Assembly: GCA_016930485.1 (NCBI GenBank)
Contig: JAFGGP010000041.1
Coordinates: forward strand, 68,005-114,383
Length of the DNA: 46,379 bases
Origin: Candidatus Omnitrophota bacterium
Lineage (GTDB): Bacteria; Omnitrophota; Gorgyraeia; JAFGGP01
Reading direction: 5' to 3'
Position numbers and translations under genes: made by a program. How positions within the stretch are numbered: the first letter of the stretch is position 1; each line of letters opens with the position of its first letter. Below are positions 1 to 8,835 of this stretch, one piece after another. The notes under the pieces were generated by a model, which did no database searches, had not been told where the DNA came from, and worked only from the letters and a program-made list of their open reading frames with translations.

Positions 1-344
1 AAAGGGGTGAAATCCGAGAGTAAAAAAATGCAACCAAATATGTAGCCAGACCTTACTAATTTCCGTTGCTTCCTGTGCTGTCCAAGCAGTGCCAAAATAT
101 GGTGCAAATAAAAGATAGGGATAAAAATAGCGCCTGCCATCAGCCCTCGTGTACAAAAAAGTGCCGTATCGGCATTATCGGCGATTTGCCATGCATAATA
201 AAAAAAACTCCATACAGCTATGCTGAAACAGAAAAGAACATAAATAACGTACTGTGCCCTCTTTCTGTTTTTTATAAAAACAAAAATGCCCATAACGGTA
301 CTCGTTATACCATTGACGAGGGCACTAAAAGCATAGAAGTTCAT
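1..344 (-). CDS. Partial membrane protein resembling the N-terminal 7TM region of sensor histidine kinases; runs off the window start
   Basis: Own reverse-strand translation from ATG at 344: MNFYAFSALVNGITSTVMGIFVFIKNRKRAQYVIYVLFCFSIAVWSFFYYAWQIADNADTALFCTRG...; open to base 1; absent from the ORF track. Confidence 0.6.
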   Translation of the reverse strand, partial: MNFYAFSALVNGITSTVMGIFVFIKNRKRAQYVIYVLFCFSIAVWSFFYYAWQIADNADTALFCTRGLMAGAIFIPIFYLHHILALLGQHRKQRKLVRSGYIFGCIFLLSDFTP

Positions 345-355
345 AAGGCGGGATC

Positions 356-2494
356 CTAACGTTTTTTTGAGGCGACTGCCACATTAACCTGATTGCCCAA
401 TGATCTAAAAATTTTTACCTTTTCCCCTCCTGCAATAACAAGAAGCATTTTGAGCTCTTTTTCGGTATAAAAGTGATAGTGTCCTGCGTTACCCTTTTGT
501 TTAATTTTACCAGCGTTGCTCAATAACTTTCGTGCTTCTATAATTTCAGTTTCTGTATTAGCAGCAGATACAAAGTTTCTGTATATCTGCGAAAGATCGG
601 CAAAAGGTTTTAGAGAGCTTACGACTATAGTACCCCCACGCTTTAAGACCCTCATTAACTCCTGCATGGTTACCATCGGATTATCGAGATAAGAGATAAG
701 CAGGCTGCAACAGATTTTGTCAAAATAACTATCCTCGAATGGAAGATCGTTGTTTAAATCATAATTTTCATAAAAGCAGGGGAAGAAACTTTTGATTTTA
801 TGGGGGGCCTTTCTCTTTGTTAAAAACCGTATTTTCATATCTTCATGATCTTTCTGTGCTGCCTTTAATGCGGCATCAACAAAATCGACCCCGTAATAGC
901 GGGAATGTGAATGCGTATTGGGAAATGCTGTCAAGTTTTTGTGTTCCAGCTCTGTGAATACAGTGTTCAGCAGCCAGGCACCAAAGTAACCCACTCCACA
1001 ACCGGCATCCAGGATATACGATCCATCTTTAGGTTTTTCAAGCAACTCGGTTAAAAGGTTTAGATAGGAACGGTAATCCGGAGATTTATTAATAATAGTG
1101 AAACTGGTCAGATATTCGCTCCAAAATTCCTTTTCTTGTTTGATGGTAACTATCTCTGATAATCTTGCCCTTTCTTTCTCTATCCGGTTTTGCAGGGCAA
1201 TCTCCCTTAGATTTGGTTCCACCACATCTTCATGCTTCATCTTCTTCCTTAAGAGATAGTTTGCGCTGCTGCACACCACCTGTTTTTGTGCTGTTCGAGC
1301 AGCCTTGGGATTTTCGAATACCTGATGTAAGGCTCCCGCTATGACATGAAGTTCCTTTTTTTGGGTTTTAACTTTTTCAATAACGAGTTTCACGTCTTCT
1401 AACTTGACCCAAACGTCATTTTCTGCTACTAAAAAGACTATCGGGATACGAAGATTTTTTACATCATCGAGGGTGGTTGTTAAATTATGAAAATTGTCAC
1501 TAATAGCAGTTTCAAGAAAGTTGCCGCTTACCTCAAAACCCAATACATCTGTTACAGGCCACCTTTTCCCCGCGAGCGTGGTGCCGATCATGTCTTCTCT
1601 ATATACAGCTGCTAATGTGTGTTGCAAATCGACCACCCCTACAATACCAAGGAGAAAATGTATTTTTTGATTTTCTTTAGCAGCCTTTATAGCGACACGC
1701 TTTGCTAAACTGCTTGCTACCATTCCAATGTGCTTGGGCCCAAAAGTTTTTTTGACATAATCAATAGTTGCCAGTATATCTTCTTTCATTTTGCGCATGG
1801 TTGCATTAACCATGTCGCCTTCGCTTTCACCAACATGGTCGGTGGCATCATACCGTATGACATTAAATCCGTTTTTGGCAAGATAGTAGGCCGTCGAGAG
1901 GGCATCGCGTTTTGTCTCCCCGTATCCTGGCGGCATTATAATAAAAGGGTTTTTAAGGGCGGTCCCTTTCATGTGATCGAAGTATCCGACAATCTTCTGT
2001 TTATATTTGTTGCGATATATTATAGGCTCGCTGATTATCGCATTTCTTTTCTCGACCGAGGAGCCCTTGATTAACCGGCGTCGTATAGAACGAAGCATGC
2101 TCCTAAGCACGGCTTCTGTTTTTCTGGCAATAAACAACTCGGTATAAGGAAGAAAAATATGTTTTCCCCATTCCAAAGTAACCGCAAGTTTTATAATACT
2201 TCCTTTCCCGTCGCCGAGCACCTCCCACATTCCTTCATATCGGTCAAAATCGCCGGCAAGGGCCTTAAAACATATTTTGTGATTTTTGTCGTCACACTGA
2301 CTTTGTTGCCGCCATTTGATTAATGTGCCGTTTACGTTGATCTCCCAGTCAGCAATGATGTCAGCTTTCGATTTTTGTACCGTACGTATACTCTCGACAC
2401 CGAGCATAAAAGTAGGGTATTGTTCGAATTTCTTAAGAAGTTTATACACCGAGGTCTTCGGAGTCTCGAGGAAGATAGAGGTTTTTATAAACAT
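356..2494 (-). CDS. Trifunctional fusion: SRPBCC/polyketide-cyclase-like domain + LuxD-like acyltransferase (alpha/beta hydrolase) + SAM methyltransferase
   Basis: N-terminal FEQYPTFMLGVESIRTV...; middle GFNVIRYDATDHVGESEGDM...GMVASSLAKRVA...GIVGVVDLQHTL...NDVWVKLED; C-terminal YILDAGCGVGYFGAWL and DLPFEDSYFDKICCSL. Confidence 0.75.
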   Translation of the reverse strand: MFIKTSIFLETPKTSVYKLLKKFEQYPTFMLGVESIRTVQKSKADIIADWEINVNGTLIKWRQQSQCDDKNHKICFKALAGDFDRYEGMWEVLGDGKGSIIKLAVTLEWGKHIFLPYTELFIARKTEAVLRSMLRSIRRRLIKGSSVEKRNAIISEPIIYRNKYKQKIVGYFDHMKGTALKNPFIIMPPGYGETKRDALSTAYYLAKNGFNVIRYDATDHVGESEGDMVNATMRKMKEDILATIDYVKKTFGPKHIGMVASSLAKRVAIKAAKENQKIHFLLGIVGVVDLQHTLAAVYREDMIGTTLAGKRWPVTDVLGFEVSGNFLETAISDNFHNLTTTLDDVKNLRIPIVFLVAENDVWVKLEDVKLVIEKVKTQKKELHVIAGALHQVFENPKAARTAQKQVVCSSANYLLRKKMKHEDVVEPNLREIALQNRIEKERARLSEIVTIKQEKEFWSEYLTSFTIINKSPDYRSYLNLLTELLEKPKDGSYILDAGCGVGYFGAWLLNTVFTELEHKNLTAFPNTHSHSRYYGVDFVDAALKAAQKDHEDMKIRFLTKRKAPHKIKSFFPCFYENYDLNNDLPFEDSYFDKICCSLLISYLDNPMVTMQELMRVLKRGGTIVVSSLKPFADLSQIYRNFVSAANTETEIIEARKLLSNAGKIKQKGNAGHYHFYTEKELKMLLVIAGGEKVKIFRSLGNQVNVAVASKKR

Positions 2495-2619
2495 GGGGTC
2501 CTTTCGACGAATGCGCGCCCTTCTGACTAACGCCTGAGGACATCTTTAAGCCAATTGCAGAAAAAGGGCGCTCATCTATTGGCTATTTGTGCACCGGATT
2601 GTTTCTTAACAAGATAACC

Positions 2620-2820
2620 CTATTTCCGATAGCTGCCTTCCGAAAAATCTTTATACTGGCTTTCCAACCATTTATCGATATCTCTCTTTTGAAACCGCCA
2701 ATGCCTGCCAACCTTCGCCCCCGGGATATCCCCGTTTTGGGCAAGATAATAAAGCGTGGCCTTGGGTATCTTAAGATACTCGTGGAGCTCAGTGATAGTT
2801 AGAATCTCGTCTGTCTGCAT
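2620..2820 (-). CDS. Excisionase/MerR-like helix-turn-helix DNA-binding protein
   Basis: ILTITELHEYLKIPKATLYYLAQNGDIPGAKVGRHWRFQKRDIDKWLES is the HTH_17 (excisionase family) pattern. Confidence 0.85.
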   Translation of the reverse strand: MQTDEILTITELHEYLKIPKATLYYLAQNGDIPGAKVGRHWRFQKRDIDKWLESQYKDFSEGSYRK

Positions 2821-2994
2821 AGCTGTTGCCCATGAATATCACAGTTATTGCTAAAAAGTGCTTATTATTATAAAACTTTATCATTAAATGTCAATAGCAA
2901 AAAAGTGCTAACGCTTTTGCGCTTTTTTACATATATTTACCTATTTTTAAGAAAGAATCATCACGGGAAGAAAATCAGGGGAGATGGGCAAGGG

Positions 2995-3168
2995 TTATAT
3001 TTTATGATGTTGTTCGCTATCGTAGCACAGATCGCACAGGTAGAGTTCAGGATCCATATCTTGTATGGTAACACCCTCCTGGTAAAGCGCCTTTGCGCCG
3101 TGTCGTTCCAGCCACAGCCGGGAAAGCCAAAGTGTATCTGTTTCTGCGCCGCATCGTTGACACTTCAT
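2995..3168 (-). CDS. 57-aa CxxC...CxxC zinc-ribbon-like mini-protein
   Basis: Own translation: MKCQRCGAETDTLWLSRLWLERHGAKALYQEGVTIQDMDPELYLCDLCYDSEQHHKI*; start overlaps the upstream stop as ATGA (3165-3168). Confidence 0.6.
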   Translation of the reverse strand: MKCQRCGAETDTLWLSRLWLERHGAKALYQEGVTIQDMDPELYLCDLCYDSEQHHKI

Positions 3169-3605
3169 GAAGCCCCCTTCTCTTTTTTGTGCCTAGCGAT
3201 AGCAACGCCACCGCCTGATGGGGGCTGAGATTGATTGCGCGTGGAGCGTTGATTTACCGCATAGAGAAGAGCAGAAATCCGTGCGGCCAACTTGGTACTT
3301 TGCTCGGATAACAGGGTTAGGTTGGGGGGAGAGGTTCCTTCAATGAGCTCACAAGTCTTTATAATAGTGATAGTTTTGTATAATGCTTCGCGCGCACGCG
3401 AAAGACGCTCAGAAAATTCATGTGATGAATACGCCCCTTTTCCCTGGGCAACATAGAGCGGCACCTCAAGGCTAGCTTTCCTGAGTTCATCAATATAAAA
3501 AGGGGTCGTTACCCGCTTTAAACTCAGTGTATAGTCAAATACCTCCTTGGTATACGCCAGGGCCTCGGTCCAGACATTGAGCTTCTCAAGTACTGAAAGA
3601 GTCAT
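3165..3605 (-). CDS. Four-helix-bundle protein (23S rRNA intervening-sequence protein family)
   Basis: EKLNVWTEALAYTKEVFDYT...RKASLEVPLYVAQGKGAYSSHEFSERLSRAREALYKTITIIKTCELI fits the S23/four-helix family. Confidence 0.75.
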   Translation of the reverse strand: MTLSVLEKLNVWTEALAYTKEVFDYTLSLKRVTTPFYIDELRKASLEVPLYVAQGKGAYSSHEFSERLSRAREALYKTITIIKTCELIEGTSPPNLTLLSEQSTKLAARISALLYAVNQRSTRNQSQPPSGGGVAIARHKKEKGAS

Positions 3606-3711
3606 CGGTTATAAGAAAGTAACGGAGGGGTCAAACAGGCCCGAAGTTATGCAGCCTTCCTTTAGATTGCCTTTTCTAGCCCCTACTCATTTAACCCCTC
3701 CACTGAAAACT

Positions 3712-3730
3712 ATACACGATAATTGTGTAT
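3712..3730. promoter_or_regulatory. Candidate operator palindrome ATACAC-GATAATT-GTGTAT
   Basis: Perfect 6 bp arms in the divergent intergenic region between the four-helix gene (-) and the XRE-cupin gene (+). Confidence 0.4.
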
Positions 3731-3870
3731 TTGTCAATGTTTTATTGATAAAAATTCAAATATTATTGGGGGAACTTCAACCCGCTTTGATTTTTACGCA
3801 ACCTGTGATATGCTAATGGGGGGTAGGTTGTCACCCTGGCTAATCTTCAGCCTATATCTAAGGAGGGGGT

Positions 3871-4425
3871 ATGATGCGAATAGGAAACAGATTAAGAGAT
3901 ATCAGAAAATCGAAGCATATTACCCTTGTGGAACTGGCAAAAAAGTCCGGGATAGACCAGGCAACACTCAGTCGAATCGAAACAGGTAAAATGACCGGCA
4001 CCCTCCAATCGCACATGACTCTGTGCGGTGCCCTGGGAATTACCCTGTCCGATCTCTATAAAGATATCTCGAATACAGTACAGGCGATTGAACACCAATC
4101 GGCCTTTGTCCGCGAAATAGACGTGGCTAAAAATGAACACGCCTCTATAAAACCCCTGACTAAAAACAGCCTGCAGAAAACCATGATGGCATACCTGCTC
4201 TTTATCGAACCTCAGGGAAAATATCGGGAAAAGAAAAAATCGGCACATACAGAAAAATTTATGTATATGCTGGAGGGTGCCGTCGAGATGGATGTGGAAG
4301 GAGAAAAATATACACTCAAGAAAGGCGAATCATTATACTGCAATGCCTCATTATCCCACGAAATAAAAAACCTGAAAAATGCAACCGCAAAGTGTCTTTG
4401 TGTCCTCTCTCCTCCGGCACTCTGA
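3871..4425 (+). CDS. XRE-family HTH + cupin transcriptional regulator
   Basis: N-terminal IGNRLRDIRKSKHITLVELAKKSGIDQATLSRIETGK; C-terminal cupin MYMLEGAVEMDVEGEKYTLKKGESLYCNASLSHEIKN; SD aggaggggg upstream. Confidence 0.9.
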   Translation: MMRIGNRLRDIRKSKHITLVELAKKSGIDQATLSRIETGKMTGTLQSHMTLCGALGITLSDLYKDISNTVQAIEHQSAFVREIDVAKNEHASIKPLTKNSLQKTMMAYLLFIEPQGKYREKKKSAHTEKFMYMLEGAVEMDVEGEKYTLKKGESLYCNASLSHEIKNLKNATAKCLCVLSPPAL

Positions 4426-4460
4426 GAAGATCTTTCGTGCTATCGGACGAAGACCGCCCA

Positions 4461-5102
4461 CTAGCAGTGAGCAGTATCCTCCTCTTCGCCATAGGCCTTG
4501 ACCAGATTTCTGCCCGCCGCCTTAGCCTGATAGAGCGCCCGATCGGCTTCATTAATTAATCTGCTCTCCGTATAGGTAGAATCCATGCCCCCACCATACG
4601 AAGAAATGCCGATAGAGATCGTGACCCACATTTTTTTCTGCGGATCCAGGAATGTTACTTCTACGGCCCGGCGGAGCCGCTCCGCCAAAACATGCGCACC
4701 CTTCTGATCCGTTTCAGGCAAGAGGACCGCAAACTCTTCTCCCCCATACCGTGCAGCAATATCGACCTTACGCGTCCCGGTCTTTATGATCCATCCAATT
4801 TTACGTAGGAGGTCGTCGCCTTTCTGGTGACCAAAGGTATCGTTGAAATCCTTAAAATGATCGATATCGATCATCAGAAAGCCCAGCGGATGCCCGTATC
4901 GTTTGCTCCTCTCCATTTCCTCGGAGATTCTCATATGAAAATACCGGCGATTGTAGAGCTCTGTCAGGCCGTCGGTAATCGCCTCCATATAGAGTTGATC
5001 GATGATTGTCTGAGAAGTCTGGCGGTATCGAAGGAGATAGAGAAGGATAAAGAAAAGGGATAAAATGACAAATATATCTAATCCGATTAAAAATGATATC
5101 AT
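4461..5102 (-). CDS. GGDEF-domain diguanylate cyclase
   Basis: DGLTELYNRRYF..., IDIDHFKDFNDTFGHQKGDDLL, RYGGEEFAVLLPETD; N-terminal TM segment. Confidence 0.92.
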   Translation of the reverse strand: MISFLIGLDIFVILSLFFILLYLLRYRQTSQTIIDQLYMEAITDGLTELYNRRYFHMRISEEMERSKRYGHPLGFLMIDIDHFKDFNDTFGHQKGDDLLRKIGWIIKTGTRKVDIAARYGGEEFAVLLPETDQKGAHVLAERLRRAVEVTFLDPQKKMWVTISIGISSYGGGMDSTYTESRLINEADRALYQAKAAGRNLVKAYGEEEDTAHC

Positions 5103-5134
5103 GTGATGCCTTCGACCGTACGAAGAAGCCTATG

Positions 5135-6079
5135 TTAACCTGCCGTCACCTCGTGTAAAAGAGAATCGATATCTTTCAGGCTCTCTATAGTATATACAGT
5201 CAGGGCCGGGTCAATCTTGCGCAGGAGACCCTTCAGGACGCGTCCGGGGCCGATTTCGATAAAGGTGTCTACCCCCCGGCTTTTCATCTGAAGTACGGAA
5301 TCCATCCATCTGACCGGAACCTTCATTTGCTGTGCGAGATTATCTCTGATTTTTCCCGGATCCACTGTATAGGCAGCATCGACATTGCTGATGACTGGAA
5401 TCCTCGGCCGGCAAAATGCTTCTTTTCGTAACACCTCCGCGAAACGACTGCTTGCTTCATCCATCAGGGATGTATGAAAGGCTCCCGAGACCTTCAGCCG
5501 TATGACGCGGCGGGCCCCTTCGCGAAGACAACGTTCCTCTGCCTGTGCGACTGAGGCGGGCTCACCGGAAATAACTGTCTGGTGCGGTGTATTCAGATTG
5601 GCAACAAAACACCCTGCCTCACCGCAAATAGCCTGTATCTTTTCAAGATTCAGACCTATCACCGAACTCATCGTCCCGGCCCTTCCCTGCGCCGCTTCAT
5701 CCATGAATTCGGCACGCTTCCTGATGCAGTATACGCCCTGATCAACACTTAACGCCCCCGCAGCAACTAAAGCAGCCATCTCGCCGACACTGAGACCGCA
5801 TGAGACGACCGGCTCAAAAAGTGTATTCTTCTCTTCAAAGATCTTAAGGAGTGCGATACTCATCAAAAAAATAGCCGGCTGCGTATTAATCGTCTTGGTC
5901 AATTCGTCTTCCGGTCCTTCAAATAAAATGCTGAGAAACTCCTCCCCATAGAGCCTTGACGTCTTATCAAAAATCTCTTTTCCGAGACTGGACTCATCAT
6001 AAATCTCCCTGCCCATACCTACAAATTGCGTTCCTTGACCGGGAAATAAATAGGCGGCTTTTCTCATTATCTGCTCCAC
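5135..6079 (-). CDS. fabD: Malonyl-CoA:ACP transacylase
   Basis: LFPGQGTQFVGMG, CGLSVGEMAALVAAGAL, VSGAFHTSLM. Confidence 0.95.
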   Translation of the reverse strand: MEQIMRKAAYLFPGQGTQFVGMGREIYDESSLGKEIFDKTSRLYGEEFLSILFEGPEDELTKTINTQPAIFLMSIALLKIFEEKNTLFEPVVSCGLSVGEMAALVAAGALSVDQGVYCIRKRAEFMDEAAQGRAGTMSSVIGLNLEKIQAICGEAGCFVANLNTPHQTVISGEPASVAQAEERCLREGARRVIRLKVSGAFHTSLMDEASSRFAEVLRKEAFCRPRIPVISNVDAAYTVDPGKIRDNLAQQMKVPVRWMDSVLQMKSRGVDTFIEIGPGRVLKGLLRKIDPALTVYTIESLKDIDSLLHEVTAG

Positions 6080-7074
6080 TCAAGCACCATCGAGCTCCAC
6101 ACCAAGCCGCTACCGAACGCGACCAACAGCACTCTGTCCCCTTTCCGAATGCGGCCTTTCTTGACCGCCTCCGTCAGGGCGACAACCGTTGAGGCGCTCG
6201 ACATATTGCCATACTTATTCACATTCATATACACCTTTTTTAAATCGATGCCCAGTCGTGAGGCAGTGGCATTGATAATGCGGTAATTTGCCTGGTGGGG
6301 AATGACACAATCGATATCCCGACATTCTATTCCTGCTAATGCAACCGCCTTATTCCCGGCCTCGGCCATCATCTTGACCGCCAGCTTGAATACCTCGTTT
6401 CCGCGCATCTTAATATAGTGTAACCGTTCGTCGACGGTCAGGTGGGAGGCAGGCATTCGAGACCCTCCCGCCGGTATCTCAAGGAGATCCTTCCAGGTGC
6501 CGTCCGATGCCATATAACTCGAAAGGATGCCCCCCGTGCGCACCTTCCCTACAACACAGGCACCCGCCCCGTCTCCGAATAAAACACAGGTATTTCTGTC
6601 GGTCCAGTCGACAACCTTGGAAAGGACCTCAGCGGCCACCACCAGTACCCTCTGGTAGGTGCCGGCCAGTACATAGTGATAGGCGGTATTCAGTGCAAAA
6701 ATAAAACCGCAACACGCCGCGGCTATATCAAAGGCCGCCGCACCCTTTGCCCGTAATTTCTGCTGTATAATGCAGGCGGTTGAGGGAAAAAACATATCTT
6801 GGGTAGTGGTGGCAACGATGATTAAATCGATCTCCCGTGCGGTAATGCCGGCATCGCGTAATGCCTTTTTTGCGGCCCGGTACCCAAGGAGGCTGGTGGA
6901 AACATCCGGTTCGGCGATCCTGCGTTGTTTAATGCCTGTCCTGGTGGTAATCCATTCGTTGGATGTATCAACCATTTTTTCAAGGTCGCTGTTCCTTAAG
7001 ATCTTCGGTGGCACATAATATCCCATGCCAAGAATTCCCACCTTCGATCCCTGTGTTAAGCTGCGTCTCGCCAA
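6067..7074 (-). CDS. fabH: Beta-ketoacyl-ACP synthase III
   Basis: SNEWITTRTGIKQRRIAEPD, FDIAAACCGFIFAL, CVIPHQANYRIINA, KYGNMSSAS. Confidence 0.95.
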   Translation of the reverse strand: MARRSLTQGSKVGILGMGYYVPPKILRNSDLEKMVDTSNEWITTRTGIKQRRIAEPDVSTSLLGYRAAKKALRDAGITAREIDLIIVATTTQDMFFPSTACIIQQKLRAKGAAAFDIAAACCGFIFALNTAYHYVLAGTYQRVLVVAAEVLSKVVDWTDRNTCVLFGDGAGACVVGKVRTGGILSSYMASDGTWKDLLEIPAGGSRMPASHLTVDERLHYIKMRGNEVFKLAVKMMAEAGNKAVALAGIECRDIDCVIPHQANYRIINATASRLGIDLKKVYMNVNKYGNMSSASTVVALTEAVKKGRIRKGDRVLLVAFGSGLVWSSMVLEWSR

Positions 7075-7123
7075 TGGTGTTTTCCTCCTCTAGGACCACG
7101 TTTCACACATAGTATACACCCAA

Positions 7124-7160
7124 AACCTATCTCATAAATAGTTTCGTTATGAGATAGGTT
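7124..7160. repeat. Perfect 14 bp inverted repeat between plsX and fabH
   Basis: AACCTATCTCATAA - 9 nt - TTATGAGATAGGTT. Confidence 0.7.
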
Positions 7161-8150
7161 CTAATGCCTGTGTAAGGCCTCAAGAATATGCGTATTCACT
7201 CCCCTGTTAATAAAATATCCGGCAAGCCGTATCGCATTTTTAATAGCCTTGCCAGACGAGGAGCCGTGACAGATAATACATGTTCCGTCAATACCTAAAA
7301 GAGGCGCCCCGCCATACTCCGCATAATCCATCTTTTCCCTTAATGCGCGAAAGGCTGAAAAACTTAAGAGTGCCCCAAGCCTGTTCAGAAGCCCCTTAGA
7401 CAACTCTGTCTTTAAAAATAGCCCCATTGTCTCTGCAAGGCTCTCTGAGACCTTAAGTGCGACATTCCCCGCGAAACCATCACATACGATAACCTCGCAC
7501 TCGCCGCGAAAAAGGTCATGTCCTTCCACATTGCCTACAAACTTAACCGCCGCGTCCTCCAGCAGCTTGTATGTCTCTTTAATAAAATCGGTCCCCTTAG
7601 CGTCCTCCTCCCCCACATTCAACAGACCTACCTTAGGATTCTCGCATCCCAATATGTAGCGATAAAATGCGTCCCCCATGATACCGTACTGACAGAGATG
7701 AGATGGCTTTGCATCGATATTTGCCCCCGCATCGATTAAAAGTGTCATGCCCTTCAGGGTCGGAAAAAGAACCCCGATACCTGCGCGCTCAATACCGGGC
7801 AAAAGCCGCAGGTATAGCGTCGCCGCACAGACGAACGCGCCGGTATTGCCTGCGCTCACTACGGCCTCAACCTTCTTCTCTTGTGCAAGCCTCACCGCCA
7901 CGTTGATAGAGGCGTTTCGTTTCTTTCGTATACTCAAGGCCGGGGATTCATTCATCCCTATCGACTCCGGGGCATGGTAAACAGAGATCGTCTTCGGAAC
8001 CCCCTTGTGCCGGGAAAGATGTTCTTCTAAACTATCCTGAGCCCCTACAAGCACGATCTCGTAGGGTAATTCATGCGCCGCCGCAATTGCCCCCTCGACC
8101 ACCACGGCAGGGGCATGATCGCCCCCCATGGCATCAACCGCTATCTTCAT
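7161..8150 (-). CDS. plsX: Phosphate acyltransferase PlsX
   Basis: MKIAVDAMGGDHAPAVVVEGA..., VSAGNTGAFV, CDGFAGNVALKVSES. Confidence 0.95.
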   Translation of the reverse strand: MKIAVDAMGGDHAPAVVVEGAIAAAHELPYEIVLVGAQDSLEEHLSRHKGVPKTISVYHAPESIGMNESPALSIRKKRNASINVAVRLAQEKKVEAVVSAGNTGAFVCAATLYLRLLPGIERAGIGVLFPTLKGMTLLIDAGANIDAKPSHLCQYGIMGDAFYRYILGCENPKVGLLNVGEEDAKGTDFIKETYKLLEDAAVKFVGNVEGHDLFRGECEVIVCDGFAGNVALKVSESLAETMGLFLKTELSKGLLNRLGALLSFSAFRALREKMDYAEYGGAPLLGIDGTCIICHGSSSGKAIKNAIRLAGYFINRGVNTHILEALHRH

Positions 8151-8356
8151 TATGGTTTTCCCTTCTCACCTTTCTTCTGTTTGTCTACCCGGATTACCTG
8201 TCTCCCTTTGTATTGGCCGCAGTGAGGACACACCCGGTGAGGCAATGCGGGAAGCTTGCAGCTGGGGCAGAGAGAAAGGCTCGGCTTATTGACCTTGACA
8301 TGGGTTCTTCTTTTCGCCTGCCTGGTGCTTGAATGTCGTCGTTTCGGTAATGGCAT
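8150..8356 (-). CDS. rpmF: 50S ribosomal protein L32
   Basis: MPLPKRRHSSTRQAKRRTH...CPSCKLPALPHRVCPHCGQYKGRQVI. Confidence 0.95.
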   Translation of the reverse strand: MPLPKRRHSSTRQAKRRTHVKVNKPSLSLCPSCKLPALPHRVCPHCGQYKGRQVIRVDKQKKGEKGKP

Positions 8357-8403
8357 ACACCTATTCCTCCGTTTCAGATTGTATTCGTTGTCCTGTCACA
8401 GTA

Positions 8404-8820
8404 TCATGCCTGTGACGGGTTATGCTCACATGTCCCTGTATTGAGATTCTGGCCGCACGTTGCACATAACCCCTTACAGTCCGATGCGCATAACGGCTTG
8501 AGCGGATACTCCATAAAAATTTCGTTTCTGATATCATTGGTGATATCAAGAAAATGCTCCGATACATGCGCATAAAATAGATCTATCGTCTTATTCATCT
8601 CCTGCGTATAATTCTCTAAACAGCGCGAACACGTTAACGTTGTCGCATACGACATGGTAACCCTGACGGAAATGTCCCTGTTATTCTTTGCCACCTGTAT
8701 GTGTGCGGCTACAGGGCCTTCATAGCGCAGATACTCTATGTTCAGCTCCAACAGATCAGGATCATACGTCGTATCAATGGTTAAACCCTCGGCAGGTATG
8801 GCAGTAAGGTCGATTCTCAC
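8404..8820 (-). CDS. DUF177/YceD family protein
   Basis: Position upstream of rpmF; TCSRCLENYTQEM...PLCASDCKGLCATCGQNLN. Confidence 0.88.
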   Translation of the reverse strand: MRIDLTAIPAEGLTIDTTYDPDLLELNIEYLRYEGPVAAHIQVAKNNRDISVRVTMSYATTLTCSRCLENYTQEMNKTIDLFYAHVSEHFLDITNDIRNEIFMEYPLKPLCASDCKGLCATCGQNLNTGTCEHNPSQA

Positions 8821-8835
8821 GAAAATATACCCCTT

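Noticed and set aside
66-359. 97-aa plus-strand ORF
   Set aside because: Antisense to a better supported minus-strand membrane protein with coherent hydrophobic pattern.
2620-2820. Excisionase-like gene as evidence of a prophage
   Set aside because: No integrase, phage structural genes or att sites nearby; such HTH proteins are common chromosomal regulators.
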